Shown here one piece after another: positions 28,918 to 37,863 of a stretch of DNA of 63,089 bases (its first letter is position 1; the number at the start of each line of letters is the position of its first letter). The DNA comes from an uncultured Chloroflexota bacterium. GTDB lineage: Bacteria > Chloroflexota > Anaerolineae > Anaerolineales > Anaerolineaceae. Under the pieces are notes generated by a model. It was not told the origin of the DNA, did no database searches, and worked only from the letters and a program-made list of their open reading frames with translations. The stretch spans positions 1 to 63,089 of the forward strand of contig CACYHU010000008.1 in NCBI GenBank assembly GCA_902774215.1. The letters run 5' to 3'. The translations under genes and the position numbers were made by a program.

Positions 28918-28992
28918 GGTTTATATCAGCCCGGAAGTCTGTTTCCGGGCTGATATAAACCGGTCTCCGGAAAAACAGGATTCCGGAGACCG
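28918..28992. terminator. Two adjacent perfect stem-loops between the paralogue array and the SPFH gene
   Basis: A 19-bp perfect stem with a 6-base loop (28918-28961) abuts a 12-bp perfect stem with an 8-base loop (28961-28992). They begin directly after the stop of the leftmost secreted paralogue on the minus strand. T-runs are absent, so attenuation or mRNA processing is as likely as termination. A GGGAC-type dyad (28880-28890) lies beside them and recurs at 30196-30207. Confidence 0.65.
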
Positions 28993-28998
28993 AAAGAA

Positions 28999-29559
28999 TT
29001 ACTTGCGGATATAATAAGTCAGCTCGACATCATCAATGGTGATTTCCAGACGCAGCGGTTTGCTGTCATTCACAATATAATCCGGAACCTTGGCACCAAA
29101 CCAAAAAAAGCCTTCAAAAAAAGGAGCAAGAGCACTTCTGTTTTTTTCATAAACGCAGCCAGTGCCACCACCGCTTTTTTTACTTTCCTGCCAATAACCA
29201 TTTATTTCATATTGGTCATTATAATTCATAATTACATTAACGTCTTTTAAGAAGTCTTTAGGCGCTAACGATAAATTTATTATATTGATATATAAGCCGA
29301 TTTCATCAGCTTTTTCAATTCCATCATAACTTCCGCATTGATAACCTTCACCATCATAGTAGCTATCATACTTCAAATCATCTATAATCCTTATAATTCC
29401 CCAATCATCGATCTTAAACTCATCCCCGATTTTTATATCATCAAAAGATTCCACAGCGAAATTCTGCTGATCACTGCCGATTACTTGGATTCCCTGGGCA
29501 AAGACTGAACCGAACGTCAGCAGAACTGCCAAAACAACTAAAAACAATTCTTTCTTCAT
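28999..29559 (-). CDS. Secreted paralogue 1 of a tandem family (DUF4352-like fold suspected)
   Basis: 186-residue exported protein: signal peptide from 'MKKELFLVVLAVLLTFGSVFA', then a beta-rich domain. Features shared with the next three genes are 'DDWGIIRI' after the first strands, an 'INLSL' strand preceding a conserved 'YEINGYW', a 'FWFGAKVPD' strand and a C-terminus 'PLRLEITIDDVELTYYIRK'. The alternating strand pattern and late 'basic-apolar-E' strand recall DUF4352 immunoglobulin-like domains, but I could not confirm this. The ATG at 29559 follows AAGGAG; the ORF opens further upstream without a site. Closest to paralogue 2. Confidence 0.75.
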   Translation of the reverse strand: MKKELFLVVLAVLLTFGSVFAQGIQVIGSDQQNFAVESFDDIKIGDEFKIDDWGIIRIIDDLKYDSYYDGEGYQCGSYDGIEKADEIGLYINIINLSLAPKDFLKDVNVIMNYNDQYEINGYWQESKKSGGGTGCVYEKNRSALAPFFEGFFWFGAKVPDYIVNDSKPLRLEITIDDVELTYYIRK

Positions 29560-29613
29560 AATGGAACTCCTTATATTCATTTTTCAGATCGATCTGACCG
29601 CTTGCTTCCGCTG

Positions 29614-30165
29614 TCAGCGGAAATGATAGATAAAAACGATATCGCCCAGCGTGACTTCCATCCGCAGCGGTTTTCTGTCTTTAACGATGTGATCCGGGAT
29701 CTTCGCGCCAAACCAATAATGCCCCTTGTAATAAGGTTCAATATCCTCAGTATTCAAAATGGACATACAGCCGCCGCCTTCATATACTTGCTGCCAATAT
29801 CCGTTTATTTCATAACCATGATCGTATATGAACTTTACTTCCGCGATATCCGAGTAATTCACGGCTGTGTAAGACAGATTGGTAATATCAACATACAGAC
29901 CTAATTCATCAGCTCTTTCACTGCCATCATAAAAAATATTGCATTGATATCCCTCTCTGTTAAAATAGCTGTCTCCCTGATTTTTTTTGATAATTTTTAT
30001 AATGCCCCATCCGTCGATCCGGTATTCACGACCGATTTTTACGTTATCAATACAATACACGCCGGGATATTCCCACAGGCCGCAGTCCGGATACCTGTTC
30101 TGTGCAATGACTGAACCGGCGGTCAACAGGATCACCAAAACAACAAACAACAAAACTTTTTTCAT
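29614..30165 (-). CDS. Secreted paralogue 2 of a tandem family
   Basis: 183-residue exported protein with signal peptide 'MKKVLLFVVLVILLTAGSVIA'. It keeps the family landmarks 'DGWGIIKI', 'VDITNLS', 'YEINGYW', 'HYWFGAKIPD' and 'KPLRMEVTLGD', and lacks the final lysine. The ATG at 30165 has AAGGGA upstream. Paralogues 1 and 2 share the 'YEINGYW' version and an N-terminal Cys in 'GYQC', while 3 and 4 share another version, so the array looks like two duplications. Confidence 0.75.
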   Translation of the reverse strand: MKKVLLFVVLVILLTAGSVIAQNRYPDCGLWEYPGVYCIDNVKIGREYRIDGWGIIKIIKKNQGDSYFNREGYQCNIFYDGSERADELGLYVDITNLSYTAVNYSDIAEVKFIYDHGYEINGYWQQVYEGGGCMSILNTEDIEPYYKGHYWFGAKIPDHIVKDRKPLRMEVTLGDIVFIYHFR

Positions 30166-30429
30166 GATCTTTTCGTCCCTTATGTTTATCAATTCGGGGA
30201 CTGTCCCACACTGGTGTTTTCCCGAGGCTGCCGCCGGGTGAACAGTCCTCCTGTCTTCACAGGAAAGGCTCTTTTTTCTTTCGTTTGCTTATACTCCGGA
30301 TCCGATCAGGTGAAAGCCCACTATCATGAAGCGGAGCCTTTCCCAGTTCTATCCTGCACGGGTGTTTCATATATCCCGCTTTCTGTCACATATTGCCGGG
30401 AGTAATAAAAATCCCGGAGACCGAAAAAA

Positions 30430-31002
30430 TTACTTGCGGATATGATAGGTCAGTTCATTCTCGTCGATCTTGATTTCCAAACGCAGCGGTTTGGAACCGG
30501 TAACGACAGCGTTGGGCAGGGTGCAGCCAAAGGCATAGTGTCCCTGATACATCGGATCAATTGAAAACCAATTTTTGGTATGAATAACCTTATCCTGGCT
30601 GTGATTGAAATCATATTGGTGACTCCAGCCGGCATATTCATAAACATCATCATAAACAGCTTTGACAGTAACCGCTTCAAGATAGTTTTTTGATGTCAAG
30701 GTAGTATTTGTAATATCAATTCGAAGCAAAGCATAATCAGCCTCGCTCCCGGATTCATAAGCACCATTATTCCACCAGGAACTGTCCATTTTATAAATCT
30801 CATCAACAAAATCAAAGGATGTGACTTTGATAATACCCCAGCCATCGATTTCTACTACCGTACCGGTTTTCAGATCATCCAGACTGACAGACTGTGTAAC
30901 GATTTCCGGTCCGCCAATTATCTGGATACCCATATCCTGGGCAAAGACAGAAGAGACGGTCAGCAAAGCTGCCCAAAAAACAAACAACAATACTTTTTTC
31001 AT
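30430..31002 (-). CDS. Secreted paralogue 3 of a tandem family
   Basis: 190-residue exported protein with signal peptide 'MKKVLLFVFWAALLTVSSVFA'. Family landmarks are 'DGWGIIKV', 'LRIDITNTTL', 'YEYAGW', 'GHYAFGCTLPN' and the terminal 'KPLRLEIKIDENELTYHIRK'. It is most similar to paralogue 4 (the 'FGCTLPN' version). The ribosome site is TAGGAGA. The 3' flank shares the phrase CGGAGACCGAAA with that of paralogue 1, supporting segmental duplication. Confidence 0.75.
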   Translation of the reverse strand: MKKVLLFVFWAALLTVSSVFAQDMGIQIIGGPEIVTQSVSLDDLKTGTVVEIDGWGIIKVTSFDFVDEIYKMDSSWWNNGAYESGSEADYALLRIDITNTTLTSKNYLEAVTVKAVYDDVYEYAGWSHQYDFNHSQDKVIHTKNWFSIDPMYQGHYAFGCTLPNAVVTGSKPLRLEIKIDENELTYHIRK

Positions 31003-31173
31003 GATTATATTCTCCTATATTTTTTCTCTACAATATTACAACGCCGCACAGCGTATAGAGTTTCATCCCAACCCGCTTTACGAAAGTTTTTTCCGCTTCA
31101 CCGGGACGCTCTGTCAGCCCGTTTTCTCCCGAGCAATTCTGCCGATACAAAACATTTCCGGATCCCGAAAATG

Positions 31174-31755
31174 TTACTTGCGGATATGATAAGTCATCTC
31201 ATTGCCATCGATGGTAATCTCCATTCGCAAAGGCTTTGAATCAGTGATAACTCTGTTGGGAAGTGTACAGCCGAACACATAGTGGCCATCATACATCGAT
31301 TTAATCGCAAAATTGATATCTGAGTTTATAACTTTATCAGAGGATTGATTATAATCATATTGGTTTGCCCATCCGGAAAATTCATATGTGTTATCATAGA
31401 TTACTTTTACTGAATAATCTTTCAGATAATTTCTAGAAGACATTGTTGTATTTACTATATCCATCCTCAGAAAGGCAAAATCAGCGTCTGTACCAGAATC
31501 GATTGATTCCGAATATCGCCAAAAAGCATCCGGTAAAGGTAAGCGATAAAAATAATCTATGAAATCAAACGATTTCAGTGTCAAAATTCCCCAGCCATCA
31601 ATTTCAACTTCCTCTCCGATCCGTAAATCATCCAGATCAACAGTATCGGTTTCGAATTCAGGACCGCCGATGAGCTGTATTCCATAATCCTGGGATAAGA
31701 CAGAACCAACGTTCAGCAAAACCGCCAGGACGACTAATAATAAGATTTTTTTCAT
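31174..31755 (-). CDS. Secreted paralogue 4 of a tandem family
   Basis: 193-residue exported protein with signal peptide 'MKKILLLVVLAVLLNVGSVLS'. Landmarks are 'DGWGILTL', 'LRMDIVNTTM', 'YEFSGWANQYDYN', 'GHYVFGCTLPN' and 'KPLRMEITIDGNEMTYHIRK'. It starts only 13 bases after the stop of the large zinc-ribbon gene, with an AAAGGAG site, so expression from that transcript is likely. The protein is presumably cell-surface or periplasmic-side; function unknown. Confidence 0.75.
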   Translation of the reverse strand: MKKILLLVVLAVLLNVGSVLSQDYGIQLIGGPEFETDTVDLDDLRIGEEVEIDGWGILTLKSFDFIDYFYRLPLPDAFWRYSESIDSGTDADFAFLRMDIVNTTMSSRNYLKDYSVKVIYDNTYEFSGWANQYDYNQSSDKVINSDINFAIKSMYDGHYVFGCTLPNRVITDSKPLRMEITIDGNEMTYHIRK

Positions 31756-31768
31756 GGCTTTTTCTCCT

Positions 31769-34700
31769 TTATTTCACTTCAAGCGTGTAAACCGCGCTGA
31801 TCCAGGCAGACGGTTTGATCCGCACATAGTATTCCCCGGCAGGGAACTGCAGCTGCTGTTCGGACCCGCCGCTGTCACCTTTGACGTTGGCAGTCCACTG
31901 CGTTTTCCCGTTCTGTTCGATCGTCAGCACATAGGCAGTGCTTTTAACCGCCGTCGGTGTGAAAGCGAACTTGAGCGTAACGGTCTTCGTACCGGAAAAA
32001 ACGAGCTTGTAATAATCATTATCCGTTTCCGAAGAAAGCACACCAGTGACCGTCTGGCCGAGCGGGAGATCATTGGCCAGGCCCAGTGAATCATTCACTT
32101 CCATTTCAGAAGCGCTGACATCCATACTGACGATCCGCAGTGTGTAATCCTGACGGATAAAGCGGGGATTTTCGACCTTCACGACATAGGAACCTGCCGG
32201 CAGCGCCAGCGGAGGGATCACTTTCGAGGATTCCTTGCCGCCGATATTGGTCTTCAGCAGCTCCTGCCGGCTGCTGTCCAAAACCGTCAGCACGTAGGTT
32301 TTGGAGAAACTGTCCGTAGGCCTGAAGCTGAAGTGCGGCTGGACCACCGCGTCATTTTTCAGCGTGAAGCGGAAGAAGTCCGTATCCCCTTGTTTGCCGA
32401 TCGCCGCCCTGATATCCTCGTTCAGCGGGATCGGATTGGCGGACTCAAGAGCGTCATTGGGCTCAAACTCGCTCGTCCCCTCCGCCCGGACCGTATTGAC
32501 CGTGAGTGTATATTCATCCGTCAGCGGAGAACTGCCTTTGGCGACCTGAAGCAGGTACTCCCCGGCGGAAAGGTAAAGCACACCGCTTTCCGTCAGCTGC
32601 GCGCTGCCGGGAACATTGACCACAGTCTGGACAGATCCCCCAGTCCCGCTGTAAAGCGACACCGTATGGGAAGTGGAAGAACCTCTGCCCACACCGGAAG
32701 AGCCGAAGCTGATGTTGACTGCCGCAGGTTCATCCAGGATAAAGCTGTACCAGTCCGTGTCAGATGCTCCCGAAATGTTCCCCGAATAGGTCGTGTTCAG
32801 TTCGATCGCGGTAGCGGTCTGATAAGTGTCGTTGCTTTCCTTTTCCACATATGGGTCGGGTTTGTACCGGATGGTTATAGCATAAGGGGCGGTATCCGCG
32901 GCTTTCGCCTCCACCGTCACATAATAAACACCGGCAGCAGTGAACAGATCCGTCGTCATCTGGATGTTCATACTGGGCTTGAGAGCATAGCTGAAAACTT
33001 CTTCACCATTCAATGAACCCCTCGTCATCGTCACAACATGGGAAGTGCTGTTAGCCGCAGCCTTCCCGGACTGCCAGGTGAGTCCCACGCGTCCGGCACC
33101 CGGTACCATTAACCGGTAGGTCGCCCGGCTGCCTTTTGTCGATAAAGATGAATTGGTTTCCGCATTCAGGCTGAGCAGCGGGATGGAAAAATCAATGTCT
33201 GCAGCAATCTGCCCTTCCGCATATGTTTCCGCAGCGCCGGCTGTTTTCCAACCCTTATGGTTTTCTGCAGTGGTCCACGTCCGGACATTGCGCGTTCCGG
33301 CCGGATAACTGACTTCAAAGTATTCAATATCATCCTCTGTCCGGTAAGATGCCACACTTAATTTGTCCAGATCCGTCGGTGCCGGCAGCTCCGCGAGCAT
33401 TTCGGCGCTGAAAGTGAGATCCGTTTCCGGATCGGCAATAAGCAGCGCAGTTTCTTCCGGAATATCATAACAGCGGCTTTCAAAGTACCGCAGGACTGAG
33501 GCAGCAGCGGACTCCGGCAGCGGATAATTGTCCTTCTGCCAGTCGATCCCGATGCGGACCGGCCTGTTGGCGGTACCTTCCGCATCGTAGATGTAATCTT
33601 CATTGCGGACAATGGAACCGGCCAGCTTCCGGGAGAAAGTCACCGGAACGGCTTTGATCTCCAGGTGATTGATCCCTTCTTCACGGAACAGTTCACTGAG
33701 TTTGTTCCCTGTTCCGGTCAGAGCCAACAGTTCATCCTTTGCTCCGGAGCCGGCCAGGATCAGCGGAGTCTTTTCTTCCGCGATCGTGTAAGAAGTTCCG
33801 GAAAGATTTGTCTCCACAGTGGAAAGCGCTTTCCAGCTGCCGTCTATGCCGAAAAGGACAAGTTTTCCATCGCTGTAAATTGCCAGCAGTTCTTTATACC
33901 CGTCCCCGTCCCAATCGGTAAACTCAAATTGCACGGGACTGCCGGCAGCAGCGGCAGCTGCCTCTTCATATGTCTTTTCCCGGTCAATGTCGGATAGGTC
34001 AAATTTTTCTTCATCCGCGAAACGGATCCGGGGCGGGATCTGTGCCGGCTCGATCCCGCGGGTCTTCCATTCCTTCAGGATGGTGCGGGTGGCCTCTTCC
34101 ACAGCGGATCGGGACACATCGTTCGGATCCATCTGATATGCTTCCTCATAGCAGGCGGCAGCAAGGCTGATATCATTTTCCTTGTATTCATTACCGAATT
34201 CCAGCAGGCATTCTACCTGTACCGGCTCATCGACCGGGATAAGGAGGTTGCTGTCCGCAGACATGCGGTAAACCGTGACGGAATAATCAGGATTCAGGGT
34301 GACCAGTTCCGGGTTTCCGTCATCAGTGACGTCCCAGGCAATAAACGAGAGCTGTTCCCCGTCAAGCAGGGCAGCGTGGCCCTCCAGCGTCAGCTTTGCC
34401 AGATCAAGGCTGCCTTTGGGATCGATCACGGCAGATTTCTGCAGTAGGCTGAGCAGCAATTCCGGCGTCAGGCCTTTGTTTTTCCAGTCATTCATGATCG
34501 GGATCAATGAAATGAAGAGTTTCGCGGCGAGTTCTTCATTTTCCTCGCCGGTAAGCAGGTCCAGCTTCGCAGCGGCCGCTTCCGTATCTCCGTTCTGCAG
34601 AGAGAGCAGGGCATCACACAGTTCCGCGCGGGCAGCTGAATCTTTATACGTACCCAATGCGCTATATTCATCCCTTGCCTTCTCATATTCTCCCGCGTCA

Positions 34701-35053
34701 AACTTTTTCCCCGCGCTGCTGTAATTCAGGCTCGGACGAATGACGAAAAAAGTCACTCCTGCGATGACCAGAAGAACCGCGATGATGGCAAAGATCGTTT
34801 TCCGGACAGTCTGCGCATGTTCCTCCCGCTTTTGACGGTCAATCTCCTCCTGCCTTAAGCGCTCTTCTTCCAGCCGCTTGATTTTTTCAGCTTCAGCATC
34901 CTGACGGTTTTTCTCCACGGCTTCAGCTTCGAACCCGAGTCCTTGGGGAGAGACCCATTTGTGTTGGGAACAATAGCCAATATGGCCATTAAAATTATCC
35001 AATCGTCTGCCGCATCGCGGACATTCCTCCCGAATATTCTGCTGCATACTCAT
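31769..35053 (-). CDS. Zinc-ribbon, membrane-anchored protein with four pre-peptidase-C-like domains
   Basis: 1094-residue mosaic protein. It has an N-terminal zinc ribbon (Cys11, Cys14, Cys28, His31), a Glu/Arg-rich coiled coil (about 45-85) and one transmembrane helix (about 88-108). A tetratricopeptide-like helical part follows ('FDAGEYEKARDEYSALG'), then a long middle with repeated 'DWDGDGYKEL'-type segments. Four beta-rich pre-peptidase C-terminal-like domains begin near 631, 736 ('ESNDTYQTA'), 863 ('EPNDALESA') and 984 ('EVNDSLGLA'). The topology puts the ribbon in the cytoplasm and the rest outside. Zinc-ribbon/TM proteins often accompany SPFH stress proteins, as in Bacillus ydj genes. 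It is the first gene of the leftward array, with a GGAGGA site. Confidence 0.82.
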   Translation of the reverse strand: MSMQQNIREECPRCGRRLDNFNGHIGYCSQHKWVSPQGLGFEAEAVEKNRQDAEAEKIKRLEEERLRQEEIDRQKREEHAQTVRKTIFAIIAVLLVIAGVTFFVIRPSLNYSSAGKKFDAGEYEKARDEYSALGTYKDSAARAELCDALLSLQNGDTEAAAAKLDLLTGEENEELAAKLFISLIPIMNDWKNKGLTPELLLSLLQKSAVIDPKGSLDLAKLTLEGHAALLDGEQLSFIAWDVTDDGNPELVTLNPDYSVTVYRMSADSNLLIPVDEPVQVECLLEFGNEYKENDISLAAACYEEAYQMDPNDVSRSAVEEATRTILKEWKTRGIEPAQIPPRIRFADEEKFDLSDIDREKTYEEAAAAAAGSPVQFEFTDWDGDGYKELLAIYSDGKLVLFGIDGSWKALSTVETNLSGTSYTIAEEKTPLILAGSGAKDELLALTGTGNKLSELFREEGINHLEIKAVPVTFSRKLAGSIVRNEDYIYDAEGTANRPVRIGIDWQKDNYPLPESAAASVLRYFESRCYDIPEETALLIADPETDLTFSAEMLAELPAPTDLDKLSVASYRTEDDIEYFEVSYPAGTRNVRTWTTAENHKGWKTAGAAETYAEGQIAADIDFSIPLLSLNAETNSSLSTKGSRATYRLMVPGAGRVGLTWQSGKAAANSTSHVVTMTRGSLNGEEVFSYALKPSMNIQMTTDLFTAAGVYYVTVEAKAADTAPYAITIRYKPDPYVEKESNDTYQTATAIELNTTYSGNISGASDTDWYSFILDEPAAVNISFGSSGVGRGSSTSHTVSLYSGTGGSVQTVVNVPGSAQLTESGVLYLSAGEYLLQVAKGSSPLTDEYTLTVNTVRAEGTSEFEPNDALESANPIPLNEDIRAAIGKQGDTDFFRFTLKNDAVVQPHFSFRPTDSFSKTYVLTVLDSSRQELLKTNIGGKESSKVIPPLALPAGSYVVKVENPRFIRQDYTLRIVSMDVSASEMEVNDSLGLANDLPLGQTVTGVLSSETDNDYYKLVFSGTKTVTLKFAFTPTAVKSTAYVLTIEQNGKTQWTANVKGDSGGSEQQLQFPAGEYYVRIKPSAWISAVYTLEVK

Positions 35054-35646
35054 TCCTCCATTGTATTCGCCTGCCAGCTTTATTTTTATTATTATCTAAA
35101 AGCAAACACAAACAATCCCGGCTAGATTCTGTATAAACTATTTATTGTTTTCGAAGTATTTTTCAGTCCGGAAACGGGAGATAAACGGATCCGGAATTTT
35201 TTAGATACGCGGAACTCTCGCATCTGATTTTGATGATAGAATCCGCAATGATGAAGAAATTACTGTCAACGATTGTCCCATTGTTATTTTTGAGTAATAA
35301 ACCAGGTGTATCTATAATCGAAAATCGCTTTAGTTATCTTTAATTATATTCATATTATAAGATAATAAATAGTTTTTCTAAAGAAAACAGAAAATTTTTT
35401 TTCTTTCTTTGTTATTTCAGCAGAATTTCAGCCCGGCTTTTTTATTGAATATATTGCCGTTTCAAAATATTAAATTTATTCTCCATGAAAAAATTGCTTT
35501 ATCTTTTTCAGACATATGCTGTCTTTCAAATATTACCGAAAGTATTCCGAAATTTCTATATATCCGGTATCTCTGATAGATACAGAAATGTTTTTACCGG
35601 GGGGAATATGGTTCTGTCAATTTTGGCTGCCACGATCAGGTTCATT
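35054..35646. other. AT-rich intergenic region upstream of the zinc-ribbon gene
   Basis: Nothing gene-like until the rsbW remnant begins at 35647. The sequence up to about 35480 is very AT-rich and should contain the promoter of the leftward array; no single -35/-10 pair can be chosen by eye. A 114-codon plus-strand frame at 35485 overlaps the remnant and is not supported. Confidence 0.5.
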
Positions 35647-36012
35647 TCAGTGAAAAAACAGAAAGAGTATATTCTGTCCGTTCTTCCGTATATATTGCAT
35701 GGAAGCTGCGGATTGACGGATCAGGATCAGCCTTATGCCGCCGCTGTCCGGAAGATCAAAATCCTTTTGCTCTGTTTCCTTCGCAGTCGAATCAAATGGA
35801 TTACCGTCATCCGAGAAGGATACATGTAAAAACCGTTCTGCTTCCCACAGGAAAAAGTAAGGTTCGATGACCCGGAGTATCTGACGATATTCGAAAATAC
35901 CTCATCGCAGGCTGCCAATGTGAGCCGGATTGCGGATGTGTTCCCTGCGGCTGTGGAAACAATTTCTTTGATCTCATCAAAGGAGAACAGCCTTACGGGC
36001 AGGGATCTCAGC
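35647..36012 (-). pseudogene. RsbW-like anti-sigma factor kinase, frameshifted
   Basis: Joining two minus-strand frames recreates a small HATPase. The upstream frame, right after the phosphatase stop, reads 'KEIVSTAAGN' and 'ACDEVFSNIVRYSG', equivalent to the N-box of RsbW/SpoIIAB kinases. After a shift near 35820 the downstream frame reads 'FSDDGNPFDSTAKE' and '...KNGQNILFLF', equivalent to the G1 box and C-terminus of that family. Also missing is the glycine-rich G2 region ('SGGIRLILIRQ' is degenerate). Its place between an RsbU-like phosphatase and a STAS protein fits a partner-switch operon that has lost its kinase. Confidence 0.75.
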
Positions 36013-37603
36013 GGTGTGCCGTATAAACCAGCGCAAGCGCGGTCGTATCGTCGAAAGAATCCTGACCCTCACTGAAAGCGGTCACCGCACGGCTGACGCT
36101 GAGAACGGTCTCTTCCGCAGTGCCAGTTTTCTCCGAAAAATCCTTTAGTGCCTCAAGCAGATGTTCAGTTCCGAAGAAATGTTTCTCCGAATTCACCGCA
36201 TCGGTTACGCCGTCCGTATAGAGCAGAATACCCTGTCCCGGTGAAAGCGTCAGCGTATGGTCCGTCAGACCGCTGTTCTCAAACATACCCAGCGCAATAC
36301 CGCTTTCCGGCGTGAGAAGGACGGGGTTTTTTTTCAGAAGAACAGGATAGGTGTGGCCGGCGTTTGCATAGCGCAGTTCACCGGTCATGGGAGGAAGGAT
36401 AGCAACGAAAGCAGTAGCAAACATATTTTCGGGGTTTTCCGCACAGAATTCATCGTTTATTTTGTTCAGGGTTTCAGCGGGGCTGAACCCGACGAGCAAT
36501 TTTTCCCGTATAGCGGCTTTCAGCATAGCCATGCATAAGGCGGCAGAGATCCCTTTGCCCGATACATCGCCTATTACGATACAGACACTTCCGTCGTCCA
36601 GCCGGAAACAGTCATAGAAATCTCCCCCGACCTCTTTGGCGGGGCTGGTCACAGCATAGAAGCCGAAGCTTTCACCGTTCAGCTTCATTGTCTCCGGTAC
36701 CATGCCATACTGGATACGGCGGGCGATCCCGAGCTGGATATCTGTCTCCATTTTTTCACGGGTCAGTGTTTCTATGCTGTTGACATAGCTGCTGATATCT
36801 TCCGTCATCTTTTCATAGGAATCGTTGATCTCAATGATCTCTGTCAGGGGAGGAACCTGCAGCGGTTCCGGCTTTTTGCGGCTGTCCTGCGCAAAAAGGC
36901 TCATGCTTTTTGAAAGTGCCCCGATCGGCGCAACAATATTCCGCTCTACCATCAGCAGCAGGAGAAGCGATCCCGCAATCAAAGACAATGCAAAGGGAAT
37001 GATATCCTTCAGAAAATCCTCCAGTATATTTTTCAGGATCTGATTCCTGCTGTGGTGCATGGCGATAAGCGCACGCGTTTCTCCTTCACGGTCAACATAA
37101 GGTGCGAACCAGGTAATGCCTTCACCGAAAGAATTATCTCTATATTCCTGCTGCAGATCCCGTTCCCCGGTCAGCAGCTCCTGCTCTGCCGGCAGAATCT
37201 CAGCTGCGGGCAGGGCAGCCAGAGACATCTCTCCCTGCATATACCTGTCTTTCTCAGCATCGGATGACGCGCACAGGTAATAATATCGTGAAGGAATCGC
37301 CGGATTAACGCTGTAAATATACAGATCATCCAGATTATAAATTTTGATGAGCTGCAGCAGGATTTTCCGCGCATCGAGGTAATTATCGCTTTCATTGGAT
37401 TTCTGAAGTTCGTCAAGACCGCCCCATTGATGGTTCAGCATGCTTTGGATATTTTTCGAGCAGATCATCATCAATTCCGTTCCCTGTTCCATGTTATTAT
37501 CATATGCCATATACAAATTAGCTGCAGCCGACAGCACCATAGACAGGATAAGAATGTCAAGAAAAGCATGGGCAATCCATATCTTGATCGAGACCGGTTT
37601 CAT
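36008..37603 (-). CDS. RsbU/SpoIIE-type PP2C phosphatase with HAMP and membrane domains
   Basis: 531-residue membrane-bound serine phosphatase that dephosphorylates a STAS anti-anti-sigma factor. One N-terminal helix (about 8-32) and a second (about 200-222) flank an extracytoplasmic sensor of ~165 residues. A HAMP-like linker ('ERNIVAPIGALSKSM') and short coiled coil lead to the SpoIIE domain with 'EVGGDFYDCF', 'IGDVSGKGISAA', 'YANAGHTYP' and 'LYTDGVTDA', covering the metal ligands. The start at 37603 directly precedes the first helix. The rsbW remnant follows it and the STAS gene is divergent on the other side. Confidence 0.9.
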   Translation of the reverse strand: MKPVSIKIWIAHAFLDILILSMVLSAAANLYMAYDNNMEQGTELMMICSKNIQSMLNHQWGGLDELQKSNESDNYLDARKILLQLIKIYNLDDLYIYSVNPAIPSRYYYLCASSDAEKDRYMQGEMSLAALPAAEILPAEQELLTGERDLQQEYRDNSFGEGITWFAPYVDREGETRALIAMHHSRNQILKNILEDFLKDIIPFALSLIAGSLLLLLMVERNIVAPIGALSKSMSLFAQDSRKKPEPLQVPPLTEIIEINDSYEKMTEDISSYVNSIETLTREKMETDIQLGIARRIQYGMVPETMKLNGESFGFYAVTSPAKEVGGDFYDCFRLDDGSVCIVIGDVSGKGISAALCMAMLKAAIREKLLVGFSPAETLNKINDEFCAENPENMFATAFVAILPPMTGELRYANAGHTYPVLLKKNPVLLTPESGIALGMFENSGLTDHTLTLSPGQGILLYTDGVTDAVNSEKHFFGTEHLLEALKDFSEKTGTAEETVLSVSRAVTAFSEGQDSFDDTTALALVYTAHR

Positions 37604-37863
37604 TAATATCGCATCCTTTTTTCCGGGACAAACATCCTGATTCTGTTCAAAACATCACCGGATATTTGCCGGAAAGTATTATTCATTCTCACATATAAAA
37701 TGCATCATGATTATAGCGCAGCATAACAGCAGCGTCAAGAAGACAACATCCCTCTTTCTCAGTGTCAAACGGGCACAGATCAACAGTTTTTTTCTGTTGA
37801 CTGAAGACTTTCTTCATGTTATCATTATAATAAGATTATTTCAAAAAAAGGAGCTCCCGGGTA
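37604..37863. promoter_or_regulatory. Divergent promoter region of the phosphatase and STAS genes
   Basis: Contains a perfect hairpin TCAACAG-T7-CTGTTGA (37780-37800) and a TATAAT at 37826-37831 facing the STAS gene, whose start has AAAGGAG in front. No -35 hexamer lies at a standard distance from that TATAAT. Confidence 0.4.

Noticed and set aside
35485..35829. Plus-strand 114-codon frame
   Set aside because: No ribosome site or family resemblance, and it overlaps the rsbW remnant whose residues are recognisable on the other strand.
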